A stretch of 64,000 bases of DNA, taken from Oscillospiraceae bacterium (lineage in GTDB: Bacteria > Bacillota > Clostridia > Oscillospirales > Oscillospiraceae). Positions 49,896 to 58,662 of the stretch are shown piece by piece. The stretch spans positions 1 through 64,000 of the forward strand of contig CAKASQ030000011.1 of assembly GCA_916988195.3 (NCBI GenBank). The letters run 5' to 3'. Below the pieces are notes generated by a model, which was not told where the DNA came from, did not search any database, and worked only from the letters and a program-made list of their open reading frames with translations. Made by a program: the position numbers and the translations under genes. How positions within the stretch are numbered: the stretch's first letter is position 1; each line of letters opens with the position of its first letter.

Positions 49896-49941
49896 TGCGA
49901 AAACCACGATATCGATTCTACATGAAACTTTCCGAAACTGC

Positions 49942-49970
49942 GTAGGGGGCGATGTGGGCATCGCCCCCTA
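49942..49970. repeat. REP-like palindrome (copy H)
   Basis: GTAGGGGGCGATG followed by its near-complement GCATCGCCCCCTA. It lies between convergent genes. Confidence 0.75.
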
Positions 49971-49992
49971 TGCATAATCGGAACGTTTCCAT

Positions 49993-50021
49993 AAAAAATG
50001 CGCCCGGCAAAGCCGGACGCA
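49993..50021 (-). terminator. Terminator of the solute-binding protein gene
   Basis: On the minus strand TGCGTCCGGC-TTT-GCCGGGCGCA followed by TTTTTTAT. Confidence 0.85.
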
Positions 50022-50033
50022 TTTTTTTACATA

Positions 50034-51821
50034 TTAGCCAACGCGGCCATACTGGCAGTCGTTGTTGCCGGAGTCGGTGATCCACATCTCAAGCATGTTG
50101 ATGGGGTCGTTGAAGTCGGCGAGCCAGCCTTCACGGCAGAAGTCATAGTTGCCGTTCTTGCGCTCCTCGAGGAAGACGTTCCAGTCCTGAGACTGAATGG
50201 TCATCTCGATACCGAGCGCAGCAAGGTCCTGCTGCATCGCTTCCGCGATAGCAATGTGGGTGGAACCGTTGTTGGTCAGGTACTCAACCGTGATCGGTGT
50301 CTCGTCAGAGAGCATGCCGTCGTCGCCGAACTTGTAGCCAGCGGCCTTCAGAAGCGTACGGGCCTTCTCAACGGTACCCTCATAGTCATTGTTGATGCCG
50401 TAGACGTCGAAGTAGCCTTCGTCTTCCACGCTGGACTTGAACACGCCGCCATTGCCGTCGGCCATGCCGAGCGGAATGAAGGAGTTTGCAGGAACCTGAC
50501 CGGACTGACCAACATTCTCAACGATGTAGTCGCGGTCGATGAGCAGCGAGAACGCTTCGCGCATGCAGGCAGCCTGCTCCGGGGTCTTGCCGTCGAAGAG
50601 GGGGGACTTGCAGTTGAACGCAGCGTAGTAAGTGCCGAGGTTGTCGACAATGTAGAACTCGGGGCTTTCAAGCAGGGTCTGGATCTCGTCGTTGGGGACG
50701 GTGTCGATGAAGTCGACGTTGCCCGCGTTGTAAGCGGCGTAGATCGCGGTGTCGTCCGCGGAGAGCATGAACTCGATCTTCTCAAGCTCGACGGAGTCTG
50801 CGTCGTACCAGTACGGGTTCTTTTCGTAGGTCATGGAGACGTCATGGTCCCAAGCGGTGCAGACGAACGGGCCGTTGGAGACGAAGCCCGCGTTCTGGCA
50901 CCAGCCGCCGGGAGAGGTCTGCCAGTCGGCAAACGCTTCAACCGCGGACTGCTTGACCGGGAAGAAGGTCGGGAACGCCATCAGGTCTTCCATGTAAGCG
51001 CACGGAGCCGTCAGAACGAACTCGAAGGTGGTGTCGTCAACAGCCTTGACGTTCAGCTCATCGGGGTAACCTTCGATGCCTGCGAACATGTAGCCGTAGT
51101 CGGCGGCGGTCAGAGTAGAAGCAGCGCGCTTCCAGGAGTACTCAAAGTCAGCGGCGGTCAGGTCGCTGCCGTCGGACCACTTCAGGCCATCTCTCAGCGT
51201 GACCGTGTAGGTCAGACCGTCGTCAGAGACGGTGTAGCCGGTGGCGCAGGCAGGTACGGGATGGCCTTCTGCGTTGTAGGTGTAAAGTCCGGAGAAGGAA
51301 GCAGCCGCCAGGCAGGCGCCGTCAACGGAGGAGCTCAGAGCCGGGTCGAGGTATGCGGGCTCGGAAGCGATGTTGGCGCGAAGCGTGTCGGAGCCATTGG
51401 TCATCTTGACTTCATGGAAGAACTTTGTGCCAAAGACGTTGGCATACATGCCGGTGACATAGTCCTTCATCATGTAGATGTCGTTGTAGTAGTAGAACGG
51501 CAGGATGCACCAGTTGGACATCAGAATGTCCTCTGCATCGTGCATGAGCTCGGTGCGGTGGGCAAAGTCGGTCTCGGCTTTGATTTCCGCAATCAGCTCG
51601 TCATACTGCGACCAGTCAGCCAGCGGATCGATGAACGCGTCGCTGACAAGCTCGGCCGCATCGGGGACTTCCTCGGTGTCAGTGGATTCAGCGGGGGTGG
51701 TTTCGGTGTTGTTGCTTTCGGTGGTCTCCGTCGTCGTGCTGGGCGTGGTATTCTTCGCACAAGCAGCGCAGAACGAAACGATCATCACAGCAACAAGCAG
51801 CAGTGCAAGGATCTTTTTCAT
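50034..51821 (-). CDS. oppA: Oligopeptide-binding lipoprotein (SBP_bac_5), apparently circularly permuted
   Basis: A 595-aa lipoprotein, started at ATG 51821 behind AGGAGG. The signal peptide ends at a lipobox with Cys21, then a Thr/Glu-rich linker to about 66. Residues about 68-142 (YDELIAEIKAETDFAHRTEL, AEDILMSNWCILPFYYYNDI, YMMKDYVTGMYANVFGTKFF) match the C-terminal end of canonical OppA/DppA proteins. Residues about 144-595 then run from the canonical N-terminus (DTLRANIASEPAYLDPALSS) up to GNNDCQYGR, where such proteins normally continue into the segment found here at the front. The total is complete, but the order is rotated. It has its own promoter, separate from oppBCDF. Confidence 0.9.
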   Translation of the reverse strand: MKKILALLLVAVMIVSFCAACAKNTTPSTTTETTESNNTETTPAESTDTEEVPDAAELVSDAFIDPLADWSQYDELIAEIKAETDFAHRTELMHDAEDILMSNWCILPFYYYNDIYMMKDYVTGMYANVFGTKFFHEVKMTNGSDTLRANIASEPAYLDPALSSSVDGACLAAASFSGLYTYNAEGHPVPACATGYTVSDDGLTYTVTLRDGLKWSDGSDLTAADFEYSWKRAASTLTAADYGYMFAGIEGYPDELNVKAVDDTTFEFVLTAPCAYMEDLMAFPTFFPVKQSAVEAFADWQTSPGGWCQNAGFVSNGPFVCTAWDHDVSMTYEKNPYWYDADSVELEKIEFMLSADDTAIYAAYNAGNVDFIDTVPNDEIQTLLESPEFYIVDNLGTYYAAFNCKSPLFDGKTPEQAACMREAFSLLIDRDYIVENVGQSGQVPANSFIPLGMADGNGGVFKSSVEDEGYFDVYGINNDYEGTVEKARTLLKAAGYKFGDDGMLSDETPITVEYLTNNGSTHIAIAEAMQQDLAALGIEMTIQSQDWNVFLEERKNGNYDFCREGWLADFNDPINMLEMWITDSGNNDCQYGRVG

Positions 51822-51876
51822 TTCTTGAACCTCCTGTTTTATTTTGCACTTCACACGGCCCGCATCAAGGCCCCAT

Positions 51877-51919
51877 GCACGTTACCACGGTAACGTGCGC
51901 AAAAGGGTACCCTTTTGCG
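51877..51919 (-). other. Two abutting perfect palindromes in the oppA leader
   Basis: GCACGTTACC-AC-GGTAACGTGC (51877-51898) and a 22-base palindrome with half GCAAAAGGGTA (51898-51919) share one base. With a third hairpin (AGCCGG...CCGGCT, about 51957-51976) they occupy most of the roughly 155-base leader. I recognise no known riboswitch. Confidence 0.7.
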
Positions 51920-51981
51920 AGCGGCGCAAAGAACATTACGTTTTTCCCTTCCCGGGAGCCGGAAAAAAACCGGCTAGGCGC

Positions 51982-52011
51982 ATGATACCATAGCATGGCA
52001 TTTTACGTCAA
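51982..52011 (-). promoter_or_regulatory. Promoter of the solute-binding protein gene
   Basis: On the minus strand: TTGACG (52011-52006), 18 bases, TATCAT (51987-51982). It gives a long leader. Confidence 0.68.
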
Positions 52012-52076
52012 GTATCCATGCGGCATTTTGTATGCTTTGCAGGATTTTTACCCCGGATTTTCCTGCCGGTTTATAC

Positions 52077-53036
52077 TTATTTGTTCCAACAGGCGACGAA
52101 GTGGCCATCTCCGCGGTCTGTGAGCGCAGGGCATTCCTTCGCGCACTGCTCGGTGGCATACCGGCAGCGGGTGCGGAACGAGCAGCCGGTCGGCATGTTG
52201 AGCGGACTCGGCACGTCGCCCTCGAGGACGATGCGCTGGCGCGCTCTTGTGATATCCGGGTCCGGGATCGGAACGGCTGAGAGAAGCGACTGCGTATACG
52301 GGTGCTGCGGGTTCTCGTTCAGCTCGTCGGAATCCGCGACCTCGACGATCTTGCCGAGGTACATGACGGCGATGCGCTTGGAAATGTGCCGCACGACGAG
52401 AAGGTCATGCGCGATGAAAAGATACGCGACGCCGAGCTTTTCCTGCAGCTCCTCAAACATGTTGATGACCTGCGCCTGAATGGAAACGTCCAGCGCGGAC
52501 ACGGGCTCGTCGCAGACGATGAACTTGGGGTTCACGGCGAGAGCTCTGGCAATGCCGATTCTCTGGCGCTGGCCGCCGGAAAATTCGTGCGCGTAGCGCG
52601 TGGCGTGCTCGGCGTTGAGGCCGACGGTCGCCATGAGCTCGAGGATTTTCTCGCGGCGCTCTTTGCGGTTCGAGTACAGCTTATGAACATCCAGCGGCTC
52701 TCCGATGATGTCTTCGACCGTCATGCGGGGATCAAGGGACGAGTACGGATCCTGAAACACCATCTGCATCTGCTTGCGCATGTGCGTGATGTTTTTTGCC
52801 GTGACGCTCTCGCCGTCAAAGATCACCTCGCCGCCCGTCGGCTCATAGAGCCGTAAAATCGTGCGTCCGACGGTCGTTTTGCCGCAGCCGGATTCGCCGA
52901 CCAGACCCAGTGTCTCGCCGCGTCCGATGGTGAAGGATACATCGTCGACTGCCTTGAGGGGGATTGTCTTCATAAGCCCTGCGCGGACGGGGAAATACTG
53001 CTTTAAATTCTTGACCTCGAGCAAGATATCAGACAT
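52077..53036 (-). CDS. oppF: Oligopeptide ABC transporter ATPase (OppF type)
   Basis: A 319-aa ABC ATPase. Walker A is GESGCGKTT, the signature [16 protein letters not shown], and Walker [12 protein letters not shown]. The C-terminal oligopeptide-type extension has [21 protein letters not shown], with the Cys set of OppF/DppF. Its start overlaps the end of oppD by 8 bases. It energises uptake through OppBC together with OppD. Confidence 0.95.
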   Translation of the reverse strand: MSDILLEVKNLKQYFPVRAGLMKTIPLKAVDDVSFTIGRGETLGLVGESGCGKTTVGRTILRLYEPTGGEVIFDGESVTAKNITHMRKQMQMVFQDPYSSLDPRMTVEDIIGEPLDVHKLYSNRKERREKILELMATVGLNAEHATRYAHEFSGGQRQRIGIARALAVNPKFIVCDEPVSALDVSIQAQVINMFEELQEKLGVAYLFIAHDLLVVRHISKRIAVMYLGKIVEVADSDELNENPQHPYTQSLLSAVPIPDPDITRARQRIVLEGDVPSPLNMPTGCSFRTRCRYATEQCAKECPALTDRGDGHFVACWNK

Positions 53037-54036
53037 TTTGTTCCCCTCCTTCCGCCATCAGCTGGTCGCGGACGTTGATCCAGCAGGCCGCTCTGTGGTT
53101 TTCGTTGATGGCCATTTCCTCCGGGTGCTCGCTCAAGCAGATCTTCATCGCCGCGTCGCAGCGGGTGCAGAACGCGCAGCCGGCAGGCAGGTTCAGCATG
53201 TTGATCGGCGTGCCCGCAATCGGGACAAGCTTCTTTTTCATGTTGTTGACGTTCGGGATGGAGCGAAGTAAGCCCTTCGTGTACTCGTGCTTCGGATTAT
53301 AGAAGATCTCCCGCGCGGTGCCCCGCTCGCAGATGCGGCCGCCGTACATGACGATGATGTTGTCGCACATATCGGCAATGACGCCGAGGTCGTGCGTGAC
53401 GAGAATGACGGCCATGCCGAGCTTTTTCTGCAGATCCTGCATGAGCTCCAAAATCTGTGCCTGGATCGTTACATCCAAAGCCGTCGTCGGCTCGTCGGCA
53501 ATGAGAATATCGGGCTCGCAGGCCAGCGCCATCGCGATCATGACTCTCTGCCGCATGCCGCCGGAGAGCTCGAAGGGATACTGTTTGATGCGCTTTTCGG
53601 GCTCGTTGATGCCGACAAGCTCGAGCATTTCGATCGCGCGGTCGCGCACCTCTTTTCCCTTGCGGTTCGTGTGCAGGCGGATTGCCTCGCCGAGCTGGTT
53701 GCCGATCGTGAAGACCGGGTTGAGACTCGTCATGGGGTCTTGGAAGACGATCGAGCAGCATTTGCCCCGGAAGTGGCTCATCTGCTTTTCGGACCATGTC
53801 GTGAGGTCCTCGCCCTTGTAGAGGATGTGGCCGCTTTTGATGCTGCCGTTGTCGGCCAGAATCTGCATGACGGAGTACGCGGTGACGGATTTGCCGGAGC
53901 CGGACTCGCCGACAATGCCGAGAATTTCGCCGGGGTTGAGGTTAAACGACACGCCGTTAACCGCCTGTACCTCGCCGGAGTCGGTGCGGAACGATGTGTG
54001 CAGATCCTGCACGCTCAGAAGATATTGTTCACTCAT
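53029..54036 (-). CDS. oppD: Oligopeptide ABC transporter ATPase (OppD type)
   Basis: A 335-aa ABC ATPase. Walker A GESGSGKS, signature [16 protein letters not shown], Walker [12 protein letters not shown]. The C-terminal Cys-rich extension is [25 protein letters not shown] 54036 is preferred to GTG 54045 because AGAGGTG lies 6 bases before it; the two differ by three residues. It begins 5 bases after the oppC stop. Confidence 0.94.
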   Translation of the reverse strand: MSEQYLLSVQDLHTSFRTDSGEVQAVNGVSFNLNPGEILGIVGESGSGKSVTAYSVMQILADNGSIKSGHILYKGEDLTTWSEKQMSHFRGKCCSIVFQDPMTSLNPVFTIGNQLGEAIRLHTNRKGKEVRDRAIEMLELVGINEPEKRIKQYPFELSGGMRQRVMIAMALACEPDILIADEPTTALDVTIQAQILELMQDLQKKLGMAVILVTHDLGVIADMCDNIIVMYGGRICERGTAREIFYNPKHEYTKGLLRSIPNVNNMKKKLVPIAGTPINMLNLPAGCAFCTRCDAAMKICLSEHPEEMAINENHRAACWINVRDQLMAEGGEQNV

Positions 54037-54041
54037 ACCGC

Positions 54042-55118
54042 TCACCTCTTCAGCTTCGGGTCAAACGCGTCGCGAAGACCGTCGCCCAGCAAGTTCAGGC
54101 TCAGAACGATCAGACAGATCATCAGAGCCGGGAAAATCAGCTTATACGGGTACGTCTGAAGTCCCTGCCGCGCAGAGTTGGCAAGAGAACCTAGCGACGG
54201 CATCGGCGCGTTGACGCCAAGGCCGATGAAACTCAGGTAGCTCTCGGTGAAAATCGCCGACGGAATTTGAAGCGCCGTCGAGACGATGATGACGGAAAGA
54301 CAGTTCGGCAGGATGTGCTTGCGGATGATCCAGCCAGGCTTTGCGCCGATGGAGCGCGCGGCGAGCACATACTCGTTTTCCTTGATCGAGAGGATCTGGC
54401 CGCGAATGAGCCGCGCCATGCCGACCCAGTAGAGAAGGCCGAAGACGATGAACATCGAGACCATGTTCGAGCCCAGCGCCGCGAGCGCGGAGCCGGATTT
54501 GAACACCAGCACCTGATTGAGGACCGTCGCCAGCAGAATGATGACCAGCATATCGGGAAGAGAATAGATGATATCGACGATACGCATGAGGATGAGGTCG
54601 ACCTTTCCTCCCGCGTAGCCCGAGATGCTGCCGATGATCATGCCGATGATGAGCACGATGATGCTCGCAAAGAAGCCGATGACGAGCGAGATTCTCGCGC
54701 CGTAGATGACGCGGATGAAGTAGTCGCGGCACTGCTCGTCGGTTCCCATGATATGCGGGAAGCGCGTGCCGCCTTCGTCGATGAACTTCTGCTCGGCCTT
54801 GCTGTAGGTGAAGGGAGCGAGGTTCTTTGCGCCCTTGTCGCGCTTGCCGTTGACAGAGAGGATCTCTTCATAGCCGTAGGGCACGATCATAGGCGCGACG
54901 ATGATCGTAATGATGATAGCCACGAGAACGATGATGCTCGCCACAGCCAGCGGGTTTTTAAAGAGCTTGCGCATGCCGTCTTTGAAGAAGGACGTGCTCT
55001 GGCTCATGACGTCCTGCTGCCGCTTTTCGTCTTCCGTCGCCTTTTCGAACTTTGAAAGATCGATCTGCGCGCTGAGCACCTGCTTTTTCGGCGTCTTGTT
55101 GGGATCGAAATTGTCCAT
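54042..55118 (-). CDS. oppC: Oligopeptide ABC transporter permease (OppC type)
   Basis: A 358-aa permease with a cytoplasmic N-terminal region of about 60 residues, then an OppC_N helix (VASIIVLVAIIITIIVAPMIV) and five more membrane segments. The EAA loop AARSIGAKPGWIIRKHILPN contacts the ATPases. It is somewhat longer than usual because of an extracellular loop with EQKFIDEGGTRFPHIMGTDEQ. It lies 16 bases after oppB. Confidence 0.94.
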   Translation of the reverse strand: MDNFDPNKTPKKQVLSAQIDLSKFEKATEDEKRQQDVMSQSTSFFKDGMRKLFKNPLAVASIIVLVAIIITIIVAPMIVPYGYEEILSVNGKRDKGAKNLAPFTYSKAEQKFIDEGGTRFPHIMGTDEQCRDYFIRVIYGARISLVIGFFASIIVLIIGMIIGSISGYAGGKVDLILMRIVDIIYSLPDMLVIILLATVLNQVLVFKSGSALAALGSNMVSMFIVFGLLYWVGMARLIRGQILSIKENEYVLAARSIGAKPGWIIRKHILPNCLSVIIVSTALQIPSAIFTESYLSFIGLGVNAPMPSLGSLANSARQGLQTYPYKLIFPALMICLIVLSLNLLGDGLRDAFDPKLKR

Positions 55119-55134
55119 ATTGCGTCCTCCCTTC

Positions 55135-56046
55135 TCAGTCGAATTTGATGCGCGGGTCGACGACCTTATACAGAAGGTCGCAGATCACGTTCGCAGCGAC
55201 CATCAGCGTCGCGAGGAAGATCGTCGTCGCCATGATCATGGTGTAGTCGCGGTTGGAAATCGCGCTGACAAACTTGCTGCCGATGCCGCCAACGGTGAAG
55301 ATCGTCTCAATGACCATCGAGCCCGTGATGATGTAGGCGATCTGCGGGCCCGCGTAGGTGATGATCGGAAGCAGCGAATTGCGAAGCGCGTGCTTGAAGA
55401 TGACCTTCCACTTGGCGACGCCCTTGGCCTTCGCCGTGCGTACGTAGTCCTGGCTCAAAGCGTCGAGCATGCTGGACTTTGCAAGCCGCGTCGTATACGC
55501 CATCGGGTACGACGCAAGCGCGAGCACGGGAAGCAGGAAGTTGGGGTTATTGGGGTCCCAGACCGGGAACCACGCAAGCTTGATGCAGAACACCAGAAGC
55601 AGCAGCGTCGCCAATACGAAGCTCGGCACGGCCGTAAAGAGCGTCGAGAAAAAGACAATAACCCGGTCCGGCCATTTATTGCGCATGAGTGCTGCAAGGC
55701 TTCCGAACACCGTCCCGCACACGAGCGCCACACCGATCGCCATGAGGCCGAGCTTTGCCGAGATCGGGAACGATTCTGCGATGATCTCCTTGATGTCGCG
55801 GCCGTTTTTCAGCGACACGCCAAAATCTCCGTGCAGAAGATTTTTCATGTACAAAATGAACTGCTCGCCGACGGGCTTGTCCAGATTGTAGCGCTTGTTC
55901 AGCGCTTCGATCGTTGCCGCGCTCAGCGCTTTCTCCCGGTTGAACGGTCCGCCCGGGATGGCGTTCATGACGAAAAATGTGATGGCACATATGATAAGTA
56001 CAGTCAGAATGGCAAGTAAAATACGTTTGACAATATATCTGCCCAC
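55135..56046 (-). CDS. oppB: Oligopeptide ABC transporter permease (OppB type)
   Basis: A 303-aa permease with six membrane segments (first RILLAILTVLIICAITFFVM). The EAA loop is RTAKAKGVAKWKVIFKHALRN, and the C-terminal DPRIKFD is typical. The start is taken as GTG 56046, with GGGAG 8 bases upstream; this gives the usual OppB length. The in-frame ATG at 56085 upstream or the frame to 56385 would add a non-homologous extension. It is the first gene of the operon. Confidence 0.93.
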   Translation of the reverse strand: MGRYIVKRILLAILTVLIICAITFFVMNAIPGGPFNREKALSAATIEALNKRYNLDKPVGEQFILYMKNLLHGDFGVSLKNGRDIKEIIAESFPISAKLGLMAIGVALVCGTVFGSLAALMRNKWPDRVIVFFSTLFTAVPSFVLATLLLLVFCIKLAWFPVWDPNNPNFLLPVLALASYPMAYTTRLAKSSMLDALSQDYVRTAKAKGVAKWKVIFKHALRNSLLPIITYAGPQIAYIITGSMVIETIFTVGGIGSKFVSAISNRDYTMIMATTIFLATLMVAANVICDLLYKVVDPRIKFD

Positions 56047-56121
56047 ATTCTTCACTCCCTTCTGTTTGTTTTCTTTTCCTACCTGCATCCACGTTTTGCG
56101 GAGGGTGCAGATATTCTGTTT

Positions 56122-56150
56122 ATTATAACGGAAAGCCTCGGTTTGGTCAA
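56122..56150 (-). promoter_or_regulatory. Sigma-A promoter of oppBCDF
   Basis: On the minus strand: TTGACC (56150-56145), 17 bases, TATAAT (56127-56122). Confidence 0.88.
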
Positions 56151-56345
56151 TCCTTTTTCGCTGCCTGGCGACATTTTCTAAACACTGCGTTTGCAATTTT
56201 GCAGGAAGAGCTGGCAAAAAGCGTTCGAATTCCTCACATTTTTGTAAATTATCCACAAACTCCCATCTTTGCATTTGTCCATATTGCACGGACACGCACG
56301 TTTTTTCCACAGCTGCATATCCTGATGGGTACAGGAGGCGATCAT

Positions 56346-56741
56346 ATGGACTCACAGGGCACGGTTGTCGTGCGTCTTTCCACATCCAGCGCGCTCATTC
56401 CTCTACAGGGCGCAACCGTCACCATCACAAAGACCCGCCCGGACGGCACACAGGAGCTTCTTGCCGTGCGTGTGACGAATTTCGACGGGCTGACAGCCCC
56501 CGTCATGGTCGAGACCCCGCCGATGGCCGAGAGCCGGAGCTATCAGAACACATCCATCCCCTATGCTGTGGTCGACATCCGCGTCGAACGCACAGGCTTT
56601 GACCGGGTGCTTGTCAAAAACGCGCAGGTTTTTTCGAACACCGAGACAAGACAGGAGCTCTCGCTCATCCCAACGCCCGATCTTCCAAGCTCGTTTGACC
56701 GGACGGAAACATTTGTCGTGCCGCCGCAGAGCCTTTCGTGA
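56346..56741 (+). CDS. Small beta-rich protein of the spore/cell-wall cassette
   Basis: A 131-aa protein with no signal peptide, started at ATG 56346 behind AGGAGG. The sequence GTVVVRLSTSSALIPLQGATVTITK resembles carboxypeptidase-regulatory-like (transthyretin-like) beta sandwiches, and Ser/Thr-rich ends surround it. It is encoded 9 bases upstream of a SpoIID-domain peptidoglycan-binding protein and probably acts with it in the spore coat or cortex. I do not know a named family for it. Confidence 0.72.
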   Translation: MDSQGTVVVRLSTSSALIPLQGATVTITKTRPDGTQELLAVRVTNFDGLTAPVMVETPPMAESRSYQNTSIPYAVVDIRVERTGFDRVLVKNAQVFSNTETRQELSLIPTPDLPSSFDRTETFVVPPQSLS

Positions 56742-56750
56742 GGTGATCTT

Positions 56751-58031
56751 ATGCCGACCTCTGTCATTCCCTACATTCCCGAAACCATCGTCGTCCATCT
56801 GGGCGCGCCGACGCAATCGGCAGCAAATGTGACCGTTCCGTTCACGGACTACATCAAAAACGTCGTCTCGAGCGAAATTTATCCCACATGGGAGCCTGCC
56901 GCGCTGGAAGCGAACACACTTGCAATCATTTCCTTTGCCCTCAACCGGTTCTACACCGAATATTATCGCAGCCGGGGCTACGATTTTGACATCACCTCGT
57001 CCACGGCCATCGACCAGAAATACATCGAGGGCCGGAACATCTACGAAAATATTTCCGTCCTCGTCGATGAGATTTTTGACCGGTATTTGCGGCGCGAGGG
57101 CTTTGTCGAGCCGCTGGCAGCAAAATTCTGCAACGGGGTCACAACAACGTGCGACGGTTTAAGTCAGTGGGGCTCGCAGTATCTGGCCGAAGGCGGCGCG
57201 GATGCGTTTTCGATTCTTCGCTCGTATTACGGCAATGTTGAGATCGTCACGAATGCACCCGTGCAGGAGCCGTCGCCATCCTACCCCGGAACGCCTCTTC
57301 GCCGGGGCGACACGAACGCGGACGTGGCGCTCATCCAGTTTATCCTGAATCGCATCTCTCAGAACTACCCCGCCATCCCGAAGCTCACCGTCGACGGCGT
57401 GTTTGGAGCAGATACCGAAGCTTCAGTGCGCGCGTTCCAGTCGATTTTCGACCTGACAGCAGACGGCATTGTCGGCCCTGCGACGTGGTACAAGATGCTC
57501 CTTCTTTATGTCGCGGTGCAGCGTCTTTCCGAGCTTCAGTCCCTCGGGCAGACCTACACGCGCTATAACTGGGAGCTGCCGGAGCCTCTTTCCATTGGCT
57601 CGACCGGAAGCCGGGTGACGTTTTTGCAGTATGTGCTCTCCGTGCTCGCGCAGTTCATTCCGTCCATCCCGAAGGCGAACATCACGGGCACATACTCGGA
57701 AAACACGGAGGAAGCTGTCCGCGCGTTTCAGAGCTATGCAGGTCTTCCCGCGACGGGCACCATTGATGACGCGACCTGGAACGCCCTTTACGCGCAGTAT
57801 TCTGCCATCCGAAGCGAGGTTTTATCGAGCGGTGAGCTGTTTCCCATCACAGAGTTAGATGTGCCAGAGGCTGTGCCCGTGTTCGCCAATGCGCAGGCGC
57901 CCGCCCCGTCCATCTTCCCGCAGCCTCCCACAGGCGATGCGGCGCAGCGCTATACGGACACCTCGCGCTTTCTGCAATATCCCGCCGGAGGCTTTGCCGC
58001 CGGTCAAGAAGATGAGGAGGGCTCTTTATGA
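56751..58031 (+). CDS. SpoIID-domain protein with two peptidoglycan-binding domains
   Basis: A 426-aa protein without a signal peptide. Residues about 25-165 resemble the SpoIID/LytB lytic transglycosylase domain: FTDYIKNVVSSEIYPTWEPA with the catalytic-type Glu, AKFCNGVTTTCDGLSQWGSQ, ILRSYYGNVEIV. Two PG_binding_1 domains follow (about 178-250 and 278-345; LRRGDTNADVALIQFILN, SIGSTGSRVTFLQYVL). Lack of a secretion signal suggests mother-cell use or coat targeting in sporulation. GAGGTGA precedes the ATG. The next gene overlaps by 4 bases. Confidence 0.85.
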   Translation: MPTSVIPYIPETIVVHLGAPTQSAANVTVPFTDYIKNVVSSEIYPTWEPAALEANTLAIISFALNRFYTEYYRSRGYDFDITSSTAIDQKYIEGRNIYENISVLVDEIFDRYLRREGFVEPLAAKFCNGVTTTCDGLSQWGSQYLAEGGADAFSILRSYYGNVEIVTNAPVQEPSPSYPGTPLRRGDTNADVALIQFILNRISQNYPAIPKLTVDGVFGADTEASVRAFQSIFDLTADGIVGPATWYKMLLLYVAVQRLSELQSLGQTYTRYNWELPEPLSIGSTGSRVTFLQYVLSVLAQFIPSIPKANITGTYSENTEEAVRAFQSYAGLPATGTIDDATWNALYAQYSAIRSEVLSSGELFPITELDVPEAVPVFANAQAPAPSIFPQPPTGDAAQRYTDTSRFLQYPAGGFAAGQEDEEGSL

Positions 58032-58600
58032 CGCTTCCGGAAGACTACATAAACCGTCCCGTGCGCAGCCTGCAAACGATGCTGCAAGTCTTATCGAACG
58101 TTTTTCCCGCACTTTTAACCGTGAATCCCGACGGAATTTACGGCGAGACGACCCAAAAAGCGGTCCGTGCGTTCCAGCGCTTTTCGGGTCTTCCCGAGAC
58201 AGGGATCGCCGAGCAGGAAACCTGGAACTCGCTTGCAAGCTGCTATCTTTGCCACGCGCCGAGCGTCCTGCCGCCGGAGCCCTTGCGCATTGTTTTGCAG
58301 CCCGGGCAGGAAATTGCCCCCGGCGAACAGAATCTGCATCTTTATCTGATTCAGGCCATGATGGCCGCGCTCGCTGGGCGCTTCTCCAATGCCAATCCCC
58401 CGGAGGTCACGGGCGTTTTCGACGCGGCGACAAAGAAAGCTGTTCTGGAGCTGCAGGCGCTCTTCGGCCACGCGCAGACCGGCGTGATCGACCGCCGCTT
58501 CTGGGCGTATCTCGCGAGGCTCTACACGCTCTCCATCGGCGACGGCACGACTTCTGCCTCTTCCGATGCAGCGTTCGCTTCTAACAGATATCTGCTGTGA
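58028..58600 (+). CDS. Peptidoglycan-binding protein
   Basis: A 190-aa protein with two PG_binding_1 units: residues about 8-62 (PVRSLQTMLQVLSN... YGETTQKAVRAFQRFSGLPETG) and about 95-155 (NLHLYLIQAMMAALA... FDAATKKAVLELQALFG). It has no signal peptide. Its ATG overlaps the stop of the SpoIID-domain gene (ATGA), so the two are co-translated. Probably a structural or targeting partner in cortex or coat handling. Confidence 0.85.
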   Translation: MTLPEDYINRPVRSLQTMLQVLSNVFPALLTVNPDGIYGETTQKAVRAFQRFSGLPETGIAEQETWNSLASCYLCHAPSVLPPEPLRIVLQPGQEIAPGEQNLHLYLIQAMMAALAGRFSNANPPEVTGVFDAATKKAVLELQALFGHAQTGVIDRRFWAYLARLYTLSIGDGTTSASSDAAFASNRYLL

Positions 58601-58607
58601 AGCATTC

Positions 58608-58632
58608 GGGTTCGTGGGCAGCGCCCCCTACT
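58608..58632 (-). repeat. Degenerate REP-like remnant (copy I)
   Basis: On the minus strand GTAGGGGGCGCTGCCC followed by a decayed 3' half. Single, without partner. Confidence 0.5.
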
Positions 58633-58662
58633 GAAGGTGCGCGGGAATTTCGTTGGGACGGC

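Noticed and set aside
56249-56257. Perfect DnaA box TTATCCACA
   Set aside because: A single box without a cluster, AT-rich unwinding region or dnaA/dnaN nearby; expected by chance at this scale.
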